From assembly GCA_032718475.1 (NCBI GenBank), contig JAUCBJ010005572.1:1-64000 (forward strand): DNA of 64,000 nucleotides, in the 5' to 3' direction. Of this stretch, positions 21,947 to 32,029 are shown piece after piece (within the stretch, counting starts at the first letter, position 1; each line of letters opens with the position of its first letter). The position numbers and the translations under genes are program-made. The notes under the pieces are model-generated. The model had not been told where the DNA came from. It was given only the letters and a program-made list of their open reading frames with translations, and made no database searches. This DNA comes from Nemertoderma westbladi. Its lineage: Eukaryota > Xenacoelomorpha > Nemertodermatida > Nemertodermatidae.

Positions 21947-22809
21947 ATGGCTGAACGTATACGGATTGGTACTTTAAACTGTCATGGAATTATTAGTAAT
22001 ATCGACTACATCTCACAGTTATTGGGTGTGCTAACGTACCAGCTATCCAGGAACATTGGCTTGATGGAGTCGAGGCGAATAGTATCATAGCATAGCAGAA
22101 ATAAGCCCGGACTTCGACTGTGTCCACCTTGTGAGTGATCTAATGAAAAACCCATCACGTAAACGTGGTGCTGGAGGTGTATGTCTACTTATACGCAAAA
22201 ATGTTTGCAACAAATTCAGTGTAGTGTCATCATCCGACGACATTGTGGGTGTCATGGGCTCCATATCGGCTCCAAATCCATATCATATTTGTTTCTGGAT
22301 ATGCACCCGACTCATCCAAACCCGACTCTTTTTTTGAGGAGTTCCTTGGCAGGCTCTCAAATATTTTGGATATTAATCAACATGCAACACCATTTATCCT
22401 CTCCAATTTCAACTTTGATCTGGGTGCTCTCCAGGGTCTGGGTTGGAATAGAGAAAAGGCTACGGCTCGGGGCATTCGACTTCATCAATTCCTGCAGGAG
22501 CAGGGCTTACTACTGGCCCTAGACACCTACAGCCACTTCGACGGTCCAACAGTCACATTTATAGGTCATGGCTCTTCCTACATTGACCACATTCTTAACA
22601 CTTCAGAAGTCATGTCCAATGTTGTTAATGGTTGTGTTTACAAAACAAACCCCACAAACTTCTCTGATCACGTTCCAGTAGTTGCTACTGTCGATCTCTC
22701 CAGGTTATGTTCAAATCATGTAGAATCAGCGGACAGAATTAAATCTAGATCTGCTCCAGCTCGCATACAGTGGACGAGGGTAAATAAACAACAACTTTCT
22801 AGGTATTGA
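21947..22809 (+). pseudogene. LINE APE-type endonuclease, frameshifted
   Basis: ATG 21947 begins MAERIRIGTLNCHGI, the N-terminus of an exonuclease-endonuclease-phosphatase domain. A frameshift near 22030 precedes the catalytic Glu block AIQEHWL. A second frameshift near 22290 precedes VSGYAPDSSKPDSFF. The remainder carries the Asn/Asp block (SNFNFDLG), SYIDHILNTSE and the terminal SDHVPVVA motif. The frame then meets a TGA at 22807-22809 and resumes in phase seven bases later, so endonuclease and RT were one ORF2 product. This enzyme class nicks DNA to prime reverse transcription. Confidence 0.8.
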
Positions 22810-22815
22810 AACAAT

Positions 22816-24991
22816 GTGTCAGAGTGTCCAAATAATCTATACGCCGAAGTTGGTATCCCACCTGCACAGTGGTCTGTCAATAACATAGATAAGTTTGCAA
22901 TGAGCCTACGACATAATCTGCATAATGCTTCCTCAAGGTACCTGCCCACTTCGAAGGGCAGGAGGAAAACAAAAAATCTAAGGATCAGGTCAACGGAAAT
23001 CAAAGAAAGATCGAAGGTCTGTCAACAACTATACAATTTACGGGTCTGCGAGGGGAAGCCAACCAACAGTATCCATGGCAACGCACTGAAAGAGTGGAAG
23101 CGCTCCCTGCGGCGTCTAAAGAACTGGGTAACAAAATCTATGGTGAAAAACGAAACCTCACATATTGCGAGCACTTCTAAATCAAATCCGAGAAAGTTCT
23201 GGCAGCACTTCAATTCAAAACAGCGTTCCGATAAACTGCCTCAAACAGCTGTGAATGCCATCAGACAGGATCTCAGAAATAACCATCAAAAGAGTAGTGA
23301 CTATTCTTCCTCCATAGATCAACTAAAGAGCGAACTTAGGCAACAATGTGCAAACTCATTTGTGCCAACAGTTTCACCTTTAGCTGTTCAGAGTGCTATA
23401 TCATCGCTGGCCAAGGGGAAGTCACCTGACAATCATTCCCTCTCCGTAGAACACTTTCTGTCCCTTGACGCACAAATCATTAGCTCTGCTCTTGCGGATT
23501 TAATCAATGCTTGTTTTAGAACTGGTCATACGCCGGAATTCATGGGGGAAACCATTTTGACACACATATATAAAGGAAAAGGCCGCAACATCAATGTGTC
23601 AAAGTCATATAGACCAATTGCTACAGTCTGCATTTTCGGGAAGATATTGGAATCTGTGATTCTACACGAATATTTCTCCTTGACGGATTTTATTCCACAA
23701 CAGCAACTCGTTTACCAGAAAAAGCTGGGGGCAGATCTAATTATCAGCACTATCCTAGAATTCTTAGAGTCCCAGCGCAGAACCGGCACCAATGTCTTCC
23801 TTTGTCAAATGGACATTTCTGGCGCATTTGGTAGCCTCAACTTTGTTCTACTGTTCCGTAAACTAAAGGAGATAATAAACCCTTATATCTGCCTAGTTCT
23901 ACTAGCGTATTATGAATCTACTTGTGCCTTTCTCAAGGTTGCCGACGAGATAGATGTTTGTGGGACCAACCTGGTAGGTGGAGTCAAGCAGGGGTCACTG
24001 TTGTCACCTTTACTGTTTCTTCTTTATATGAAGGATGTTCTGGATATCCTAACCTTAAACGGATTTGGGTCCATCGTTGGGCTCATTTGGCTGGGCATCA
24101 CTGCTCACTGCAACATCTGTCACCGAACTGACATTGGCTGCTGATATTTTCAGCATTGAAATGAATAAAGTGAAACTGGAGATTGATATGAGCAAAACAA
24201 AGTGGTCCAGCTATGGTAATGATTATACATGTGAAAATGTCCCTACATTTATGTCCATCAATGGAACATTAGTTCCACGATCAGATGACATGACCTTTTT
24301 GGGCTTCCCCATTGTACATCCACGTCGCAACAGCCTCCAGGATTGCATCCGCTCGATAGCCATAATGTCGGATTTATTTCATCGAAATGGGTGGAATGCG
24401 CGCTGGCTCGATTGCAGCACAATGGGATACCTGTGGCGGTCCATAGCTGTACCAACCATATCCTACTCATCGCGGTATCTGATTGGTTCGCTATGTTCAA
24501 AAGAAATCGCTGAACTTGACTCGTATTACCGGAAGACTCTGCGAGGTTTACTTTTCGTGGAACCTTATTCAAGCAACAACGTAACCTTTGCATTACTCAG
24601 ATGCAACGATTTTAGCGTGGAAATCTATAGACTTTGTGTCGGAACATTAACCAGAGTAAATAAGTGCCCAAATGTTTTATTACAGTCCATCCTGCGTATT
24701 GCATTACAGGCTAACTTGTCTGGGACAACAAATAACCTTTATGTAGGACTGGGCTCAGTTTTTGAAAAATATTCTCAAAAGTATGCTATCCCCAGTTTGA
24801 GCTCAATTTTGTGTTATAAACATAGTAAATGCTCACTATATAAGCTTCTAAAACCTGCAGCACTCACAATGGCGGAGGAATCCGACCGCGATTTTATTTT
24901 GCAGTGCTATACGCAGTCGTTGCCTTTCAAAACGCGTCATCATAGGATAGAACAATATTTTAACTGGATAAATAAAGTTAGGGTGACTTGA
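22816..24991 (+). pseudogene. LINE reverse transcriptase, catalytic motif damaged
   Basis: The 442-codon frame ends at 24144 and a second frame (24065-24991) continues the protein. RT signatures include KSYRPIATVC, QMDISGAFGSLNF (motif A Asp) and GGVKQGSLLSPLLFLLY (motif B). Where the YADD motif C is expected (about 24095-24115) the sequence reads GITAHCNIC in one frame and is lost in the other, so the second catalytic Asp pair is absent. A frameshift lies at the same spot. The downstream frame provides the thumb and C-terminal region. This copy cannot encode an active RT. Confidence 0.85.
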
Positions 24992-25320
24992 TTGCTGGAT
25001 CGTATCCTATTTTGATTTATCGTGTATGAACTATAACTACAGTAGTAATTATTGAGTCTTTATTTAATGAACCGAATACAATCAGTAATTTTACCTGAAC
25101 TTACGAGCATAGCTTTTTTAGATGATCCTGTTTTTATTCTTTTATTATGAATGGCTTAGTAGTAGCAGTCTGTTTTAATTATCCTCAAATGTCATATCAA
25201 TTATTTTACTAACAGTGCTATTTTATATACTTCTGCAACCTGATTTTACTTTGTACTTCCCTTTTAAATTAACATAAATAAATGCCGGCTTGTCCGGATG
25301 AGGGCCAAGTAAACTACTAT

Positions 25321-26076
25321 TATTGATTTAATGGATAGGCCCAAATTGCAGAGAAGTAAATTTCTTGCCAAGTGTGTTACCCTTTCACTCCTTCCTAGAC
25401 TGTAAGCAAACATCAACTGTTATTATTTGTATTATCTTGCGGGGCTTGAGCGAATTTCCAGTTTTCCCGTTCATGAATCAAGAAAAATGTGTAGCAATAC
25501 TGTATGGCACTTAGAAGGATAATTGAAGAGTTAAAAAGTAAAAGTAAATTTTCTTCGGCCACTAGGCCAGGGATTACGCACAAAGTCTGACGCCTTGTAG
25601 CATTGAAAAAATATATCAAATAATGCTCTAATAACCAATAGTTGTTGTAATTATTGACGCGTCCCCATAGCGTACAGTCAGTCTTATTATATCATTGAAT
25701 ATTTTTATTATTTTCCACGAACCAAGGTTGCAAACATAACTATTCTAGTTCAATCCTAAAATTTATTCTCGATTCAATATTATACTAACTATGGTGAGTC
25801 CGTTTACTGTCATCAATTTATTTTTTGTGCTTTTAATAAATTATCTCAAGAAATTAATTTCCTCTAAACTAGTCGACAACATTCAGTGCAACGACGACCG
25901 CACTTTATGCAGTTCGACAGAAAGAAACGAGGATAAATGATGTGACGTCGCTCGCAAGAGATTTCCCCAGAGTACGTCAAACGTATCTGCGTTATCATCC
26001 AAATGAAGATACATAAACACCATTTCCATTAAAACCGAATTTCACTAGAACCACCAACATCAAGAACCATTCGAAG
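25321..26076. other. Non-coding stretch
   Basis: AT-rich sequence with no ORF or RNA gene that I can support. It separates the multi-domain LINE from the next RTE-like LINE tail. Confidence 0.4.
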
Positions 26077-27290
26077 TGTTATGGGGAGTCCTCCTGGGAG
26101 ACACACTTGCACCATTCTTGTTCATAATTGTGGTTGACTATGTTCTACGCGCATGTCCTTAGATCATCATAATGATGATGAGGTGATGGTAACTCCCACA
26201 TACTGGCTCCAGAAGTCGAGGAAATCCTGACACTTGCACCATTCTTGTTCATAATTGTGGTTGACTATGTTCTACGCGCATGTCCTTAGATCATCATAAT
26301 GATGATGACGTGATGGAAACTCCCACATACTGGCTCCAGAAGTCGAGGAAATCCTGCCAAGTACCTAACTGATCTAGACTTTGCTGATGACTTAGGAGTA
26401 CTCTCAGAATCACGAGAGGGAGCCCAACGGCTCCTCAGCTCATTTGAACAGGCTGCTTCTTGTGTTGGTCTTTTTATTAACTCAAAAAAGACCAAAATTT
26501 TGACAGTTACTTTGAAAGTCCTCAACAAGTCTCTGACCTTGTGAGCATAAGCTCAAAGGATGATATACTTGAGCATGTGGACGATTTCTGTTACCTGGGC
26601 TCATGGATCCGGAAGTCAGGCTAGGACCTTCGAATACGTAAGGAAAAGTCATGGGCAGCTTTGAATAGGCTTTCCAGGATTTGGAAGTCACACAGAATTA
26701 ATCGGAAACTTAAGGTCCGATTATTTAGAGCAGCAGTTGTTCCAGTACTCCTCTATGGGAGTCCATGCGGGGTTCTAACTGCTGAGGACACCAACTCTCT
26801 GGATGGCACATTCACAAGAATGCTACGTCGGATTCACTGTGTCAAGTACAATGCACACATCTCCAACCAGACACTATATAACATTGGAGGTGTCTCATTG
26901 GTTCCCCCAAGCTTGACACTAGAACAAAGCCGCCTCCGCTCTGCAGGACATTGGTTTTGCCGTGAGGACCAGCCTGTGCACAATTTTGTGCTTTGGCAGC
27001 CCCATGGAGAAAATAAGAATGGTGCACAGCCCATGACTTTCGTGGCGACGCTACCTAAAGGACACGGGTCTTGAAGATGCGGATAATCTCGCGAAAGTCA
27101 TGGGGAATAGGGAGTTGGGTGGGTGCAAGTGCAACATTGTTGATAAGCCGGCACAGCATTCTTAATGCACGCTGCAATGGGCTTGCCAATTGTGGATGAC
27201 ATGGTGGTGACAAAATGTTTTTTTTGTCAAGCTGATATAGCACCTCAATGTGTAGTTTCAATGCAGCTGGCCGATTATAGTAGTAGTAGA
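26077..27290 (+). pseudogene. LINE copy 2 (RTE-like), with internal duplication
   Basis: It starts with a GTTATGGGGAGTCCTCCTGG block that matches copy 4 near 43315. It carries RT remnants (APFLFIIVVDY-like and LDFADDLGVLSE-like sequence) and then the C-terminal tail (26661-27074) shared with copies 1 and 3. A 127-bp tandem duplication at about 26104-26357 repeats CACTTGCACCATTCTTG through GAAATCCTG. A frameshift near 27045 truncates the tail. The 3' end carries TAGTAGTAG. It is non-functional. Confidence 0.85.
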
Positions 27291-27291
27291 T

Positions 27292-27653
27292 CCGCCTTCA
27301 TCAGCATATTCCGAATCTGAGAACCGTTTTAAATTTACCAAAAATTCCCAAGGATATTATCAAAATACTAAGGTTTAAGTTTTGAGTCGTAAATCGCTAT
27401 AATTTTAATGTTTTTTTACTCAATTGAAGAATATTAATTAAGCGTAATGAAGAAACAAGATGGAGAGTTTGAATAGATAAACTAAATAATATTTAATATT
27501 CTAGAATAGAGATTCTAGAATATTCTAAAAAAACATTAGAATTATAACAATTTACGTCTCAAAATTTACGACTTAGTATTTTGATAATATCTTTGGCAAT
27601 TTTTGGTGAAATTTAAAACGGTTTTCAGATTCGGAATATGCAGATGAAGGCGG
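27292..27653. mobile_element. Foldback/MITE, about 360 bp
   Basis: The outer ends are CCGCCTTCATC and its reverse complement GATGAAGGCGG. The arms extend inward about 130 bp (GAATCTGAGAACCGTTTTAA and so on), separated by a short core with a TTCTAGAAT-rich palindrome. No coding sequence. The element directly abuts the TAG tail of LINE copy 2. Confidence 0.85.
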
Positions 27654-28690
27654 TTCTTATATTATTTAGATTAAATTCCAAAGAAGAAAAATAAAGTCGA
27701 CTGAGATGGTTAAATATTGCTAAAAAGTCGATTTTTAACGGCTTGTTGTATCGAAATAGATAATAGATAATAGAAATAAATTTACTTAGACTTCCACTAA
27801 CATTAAATTGAAGCGACACATAATCGAAAATTTGAGGAAGTCCAAAGGTGAGCTGCAATTTTGGACACAATTTTTAAACCCTGGACCTCCTGACCTGATT
27901 TAAGTGGAAAATTGGGATGTTTTGAATAAATTGTAACTGTAAATTTAATATTATCGCACACTATAATAGGTTATATGAAGCAATGAATTATTTAGTAGTT
28001 TCCGTACCAAACTAAGTTGTGTTTCTCTGGCTATTTCCCCGATTTCGCAGTTGGAATGTAAGCAAGGGTCAGCAAGGGTTAACTGGAGGTGGAACAAGCA
28101 ATTATAATGAATTGGAACTGCAATTAGGATCTACTTTATAGCTACTGTACTAATTCAGAAGGTGGTTGGGTGCGGATGTCAAGCATTTATAGGGAGAGAT
28201 GACATATTCAACTGCCGCAAAATCCCGAGCTATCACTCAACGGAATGCAATTTGGGTTGCTAATGATGCGTCGCTAAATGAGCATTATTTGTTCAGTACT
28301 ACATGTAGAACACGTCCTGTACATCGGCAACTATGTTCCCTTTATTAATTAATCACCAAATATTAATCAAAAAACAACATTAAAAAATGTTGAAAAGATA
28401 TACTAATCATGTCCGGATTTACTAAACCCAATAATTTTAATTATACACATGCGTTAATTTGTTTTCAGATGCGGGTAAGCCGGAGTTTCATTATAATGCT
28501 ATACATCCTTCGGTGCATTATTGGGCCTTCATGGTGCAGTACCAACAACGCGGGGGATACAGCAGGTGATGACACATTAATATTTCACACTCAGCTTTAT
28601 ACCATACAAATATAAACCGTTTACTCACCTTGGAATAGAAACTTTCGAAGCTTATAAACAAACGCTTTAATATATAGAATATTAATATTA
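27654..28690. other. Region upstream of the receptor gene
   Basis: There is no TE that I recognise. At 28461-28468 a TTGTTTTCAG sequence looks like a 3' splice site and is followed at once by an ATG (28469). The frame from there begins with a hydrophobic, signal-peptide-like segment but does not join the receptor frame through any junction I could find. I see no clear TATA box or other promoter element. Confidence 0.35.
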
Positions 28691-30139
28691 ATGGCAGTGT
28701 TGTTACTAACCATTACAATATGCGTGGTTGCTGTGTATAGTGAGGCGTTTAACCTCAATGAAACCACACCGAATGCATCACATGAGAATCTACGCAAAAT
28801 ATGCCCGCCGGAGCAGTGCTTCCTTGCTGGTTACGGCCATGAGGCTTTCGACAAAGAAGATGACTGTGTCTGCGAATACGAGAGTTACGACGGGTTCATG
28901 GAGAGCAACTCGGGTCTTCCTCAACACCAGACATCGATGCTACTCGACGATATGATGTCCAAGTACGATGTGCGGTTGCGACCAAGTTTCGGGGGTGAGG
29001 CGGTCACTATCAGTGTGACAATGTGGATCGACACCATTGGTCCTATATCTGAGGCGGATATGGACTTTAAAACGACATTCTATTTCCGGCAGTACTGGTC
29101 GGACGAACGTCTCAGATTCAACGCCAGCAACGCTATGGATATTAGCCTCAACATGGACATCAAAGGCCAGCTCTGGATACCGGACACGTTCTTCCCTCAA
29201 GACAAGCATTCCTTCGTGCATGACGTCACCAAACAGAACTCTCTTTTACGCATCTCTCCAAACGGAGATGTTCTCTATAGCGTCAGGGTTACCGTCCAAG
29301 CCAACTGCCCGATGGACCTGAGTTACTTTCCCATGGATGTACAGAAATGCCGGTTGAATATCGAGTCCTTCGGTTACACTGTCAAGGATTCCATATACCG
29401 CTGGAAGGAAATTGAGGGAGAGGAAGCTGTAGATCAAAACGAAAATATCCATATCAACCAGTTCCAATTAGCGGCTGTCACCAGAGAAGAAATATTTATT
29501 ATTCTATCCACCGGTAATTATAGTCGTCTAAACGTCGACTTCATCCTGCGACGATCACTCGGCTACTTTCTCATCCAGACCTACTTCCCCGCAATGCTGA
29601 TTGTCGTCATCAGCTGGGTCTCCTTCTGGATCTGCCGCAAGGCCGTCCCTGCTCGCGCCAGTCTGGGAATAACCACAGTGCTCACCATGATCACCATAAT
29701 GAACGGCGCCAATGATACACTCCCAAAGATCAGCTACATCAAGGCTCTAGACGTCTACATGGTTGTCTGCTTTATCTATGTATTCACGGCAATGCTAGAA
29801 TTTGCGGTTGTGTGTTTCCAGGACCAAGAGCAGGGGATAAGCCACCCGCACAAAAACAGCCTCGAATCTATTCACGAAACCGCCACTCAGTCAGAGCTGA
29901 AGCGTCTGTCGTCAGCTGGTGCCAACAACATAATCTCTGACCGACGTAGGCCCAGCCGTTGGCTGACAAAGTTGCGCACCAAACCGGTGCCATCCAGGTT
30001 CGACATCTACGCCCGCTGTTTGTTCCCGCTCACTTTCACTCTGTTCAACGGACTCTACTGGGGAATCTACCTCAGCATCACCTGGAACCTGATCGAGGAG
30101 TTACAGATGAAGCCCCATTTAGGGAAAGCAGCAACCTAA
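28691..30139 (+). CDS. Cys-loop receptor subunit, GABA-A/RDL-like chloride channel
   Basis: This is a 482-residue complete pentameric ligand-gated channel subunit in one exon. It starts at ATG 28691 with a signal peptide (residues 1-19). The Cys-loop is C206-C220 (CPMDLSYFPMDVQKC). Four membrane segments lie at about 291-314, 324-345, 356-380 and 442-465. The PAR motif (320-322) before M2 and the sequence LGITTVLTM mark an anion channel. Ligand loops resemble RDL: FYFRQYW (loop D, R133), ESFGYT (loop B, E225) and STGNYSRL (loop C, T274 and Y277). The second Cys pair of glycine and GluCl receptors is missing, which favours GABA. The 2' pore residue is Ser324. Extra N-terminal cysteines (CPPEQC and CVC) are unusual. 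The lack of introns suggests a retrocopy or an intron-poor gene. The frame is intact. Confidence 0.88.
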   Translation: MAVLLLTITICVVAVYSEAFNLNETTPNASHENLRKICPPEQCFLAGYGHEAFDKEDDCVCEYESYDGFMESNSGLPQHQTSMLLDDMMSKYDVRLRPSFGGEAVTISVTMWIDTIGPISEADMDFKTTFYFRQYWSDERLRFNASNAMDISLNMDIKGQLWIPDTFFPQDKHSFVHDVTKQNSLLRISPNGDVLYSVRVTVQANCPMDLSYFPMDVQKCRLNIESFGYTVKDSIYRWKEIEGEEAVDQNENIHINQFQLAAVTREEIFIILSTGNYSRLNVDFILRRSLGYFLIQTYFPAMLIVVISWVSFWICRKAVPARASLGITTVLTMITIMNGANDTLPKISYIKALDVYMVVCFIYVFTAMLEFAVVCFQDQEQGISHPHKNSLESIHETATQSELKRLSSAGANNIISDRRRPSRWLTKLRTKPVPSRFDIYARCLFPLTFTLFNGLYWGIYLSITWNLIEELQMKPHLGKAAT

Positions 30140-30471
30140 CAGATCAGCTTGGATGACTCCATGGAGGTGTCATGTTTAGGCCCGGGTCACACATGAGCTT
30201 TCAACTTTCAACATTCAACGTTCAACATTCAACTATCAACTTTCAGATAACTAAGTCCCGGTTCACACATAAACATTCAACTTTCAGCTCATAAAAATTA
30301 TTGTATATTGCTTAGAGCAGATATAAAGGGTTGAACAATTTTCAGTTGGCAGTTATAAAAATCGGTATTGTTTTCTAGATTATAAGTGTTTTTTTATTTT
30401 ATCTAAAGTAATAATTTTTAATATGGATAAATAAATCGATGACGTAATATTAGCATAATTCTGCCTTACAT

Positions 30472-30726
30472 AGGCGGCGAAATAAACGCCGATATTGGGT
30501 TCACCCGATCAATCAAAAAAAGGTTGTTGTACGGCGTTATCGGAAAACTTTATCAAGATTTGCGGACAGATGTTATAAAGGAAATAAAGGAAATTTTTTA
30601 ATTGCATATACGAGAATGTCAATTTCATCCTTTGATGAATTAATCTCATCTATTGAACCCCATATATAGAGAGATAGCAAGTGGAGGAAGTCTATACGCT
30701 ATGGAAGACTACTTCTAACTTTATAG
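30472..30726 (+). pseudogene. Harbinger transposase N-terminal remnant
   Basis: One frame reads NKRRYWVHPINQKK, then YTRMSISSFDELISSIEPHI, a stop, SKWRKSIRYGRLLLTL, and a second stop. This is the conserved start of HARBI1-type transposases: a basic WVxPxN block, the RMS..FDELL helix and the R.LLTL helix. The DDE catalytic core is absent. With the GGCCCG inverted repeats and TTA target duplication it assigns the surrounding relic to PIF/Harbinger. Confidence 0.75.
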
Positions 30727-31146
30727 GTATTAACTATTTACATACTTGTGTGTAAAGTAGCACTTTACAGGTGATGATCCGAGTGGCTTTGTTACCAGAA
30801 CTAACGTTAATGAGTGATTGGAAATAAAGCCACGAGGATCAGAACACTGTAAAGTACTTTGCAACAAGTATGTTTGTGTTTATGTTTATGTTTTATTCCA
30901 AAATGTTAACATTACGAAATTATTGTACACATACATTATAAGTGATAGAAACTGCACAAATTATACTAGTAGTTGTATAAATAAATGTAAAAATCACATA
31001 AATTATGTTATAAATAAGTTAACTTATATTTATGGTGGCGTTTGGAGCCATGTTATAATAATATAGCTAGGCCATACTGGTTATTAATAGCTATACCCCT
31101 CCTACCGGTAGGTAATGCAGTAGGCATATCTGGTTGTCAGACAAAT

Positions 31147-31680
31147 TGTGACGGGATCCAGGAGGGATCCCGATTTATCCGATGTTTAGTTCACGCGTCC
31201 CCGCCGTGTGTAAAGAGTAAAATGAGTTCTGATGTTCGGTGTATATAATGATCAGTCTAATAAGATATAGATATAGGTTGTTGTACACGGAAGGCGGGAT
31301 ACGGTAACTAAAGTCCCGGTCCTTCCCTAGCTAAACTATCTAACCTAACTAGCACCAATATGATACTGGGATAACTGACTGGTATGATTACTGGTAACTG
31401 GTTATATTGCACGGTGGCCTTATTGCTGTACCTAATCGATGCCTTTCCCCCCCTCTGATTGGTTGATACCCTTGTTGGCGCCCTTTGGAGTGTTTCCCTT
31501 CACTCCCTGTGTTCTCTCTCGGTTAGGGGTTTGGCCCCTGACCTCCATTGTGTGTTTCTCCTTCCCTTCCCACTTTATTGGGGTAACACGAGGTTGATAT
31601 TGGTAATCAACCTCGTGCTCCCAATATTGCTTAATGGCTCACTCTATGGGTTTGTGTTAGCGGAATTGGATAAGCTAACA
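31147..31680 (-). repeat. 3' LTR of element A
   Basis: On the plus strand it starts TGTGACGGGATCC and ends AAGCTAACA. It is 534 bp, the same length as the copy at 38679-39212, with no difference that I could see. It contains a long hairpin at 31576-31626. In element sense the CCCCAATAAAG just after the hairpin could serve as a polyadenylation signal. Confidence 0.9.
31576..31626 (-). other. Conserved LTR hairpin, element A
   Basis: The 12-bp arms CACGAGGTTGAT and ATCAACCTCGTG enclose a 7-nt loop. Outside a short bulge, TATTGGG and CCCAATA extend the stem. The equivalent hairpin in B's LTRs (54685-54735 and 62094-62144) has T-A instead of C-G at the outer pair of the inner stem, so pairing is kept by a double change. 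The second copy in A is at about 39108-39158. Confidence 0.8.
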
Positions 31681-31717
31681 CTCCCCCCCATGCTATCTTC
31701 CCGGTAAGAAGATAGCA
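31681..31717 (-). other. Polypurine tract and adjacent hairpin, element A
   Basis: In element sense the tract GGGGGGAG (31688-31681) directly precedes the 3' LTR. Just upstream, ATGCTATCTTC and GAAGATAGCAT pair perfectly over 11 bp around a 7-nt loop (31689-31717). Element B has the same stem with a different loop at 61990-62018. Confidence 0.8.
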
Positions 31718-31732
31718 TCCAACTAAAGTGCG

Positions 31733-32029
31733 CTACAATTCCGCTGGAACTCGATCTATTATCGGGTGTGGGGTGGGGTTATTTTCTTGGAGTCGGCTTT
31801 CCAGGCCGCTCCCTATGGGTATGATGTCACTACCCTCTGGCGTCTCGTGTCGGGCCGATCGTGCGCTTCCCTCACACAATTTTTGTTTCCCCAACACTCT
31901 CGCCACTCTAACTTCGCTCTCTAACTCAACTCGCTCTCTCCCCACTCTTACAACTCTCCCCACACCTGAATCGCACTCTAACTTCTCGCCAACAGCTCTT
32001 CTCACTATCTCCTCTCTACTCTCTGCCAC
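31733..32029 (-). other. Possible 3' accessory ORF of element A
   Basis: An open frame of 98 codons lacks an ATG start. Its C-terminal third (GSDIIPIGSGLESRL, then TPHPIIDRV) matches a frame in B (61761-62015: GSDIIPMGSGLESRL, TPHPIVDRV). Most nucleotide differences there are at third positions and one indel is 3 nt. Further upstream the two frames do not correspond. It may be a remnant or a spliced exon, or the similarity may reflect RNA structure rather than coding. I do not recognise the product. Confidence 0.3.

Larger units (their letters stand above)
18985..25320 (+). mobile_element. Multi-domain LINE with SAP, Ulp1 protease, RRM-like, APE and RT
   Basis: Successive plus-strand frames form one decayed non-LTR retrotransposon. 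In order they give a SAP-like motif, an acidic 13-residue repeat, a Ulp1/SENP-type cysteine protease, a coiled coil, an RRM-like domain, an APE-type endonuclease and a reverse transcriptase. All lie in one orientation with small gaps and the expected APE-RT order. Several frame breaks and a damaged RT catalytic motif make it dead. A 3' UTR of roughly 330 bp ends near AAGTAAACTACTATTATTG. The 5' limit is not defined. It follows directly after the LINE tail at 18226-18794. Confidence 0.8.

Noticed and set aside
31733-32029. An env gene at the 3' end of element A
   Set aside because: Too short, no signal peptide or membrane segment, and only about 30 codons are shared with element B.
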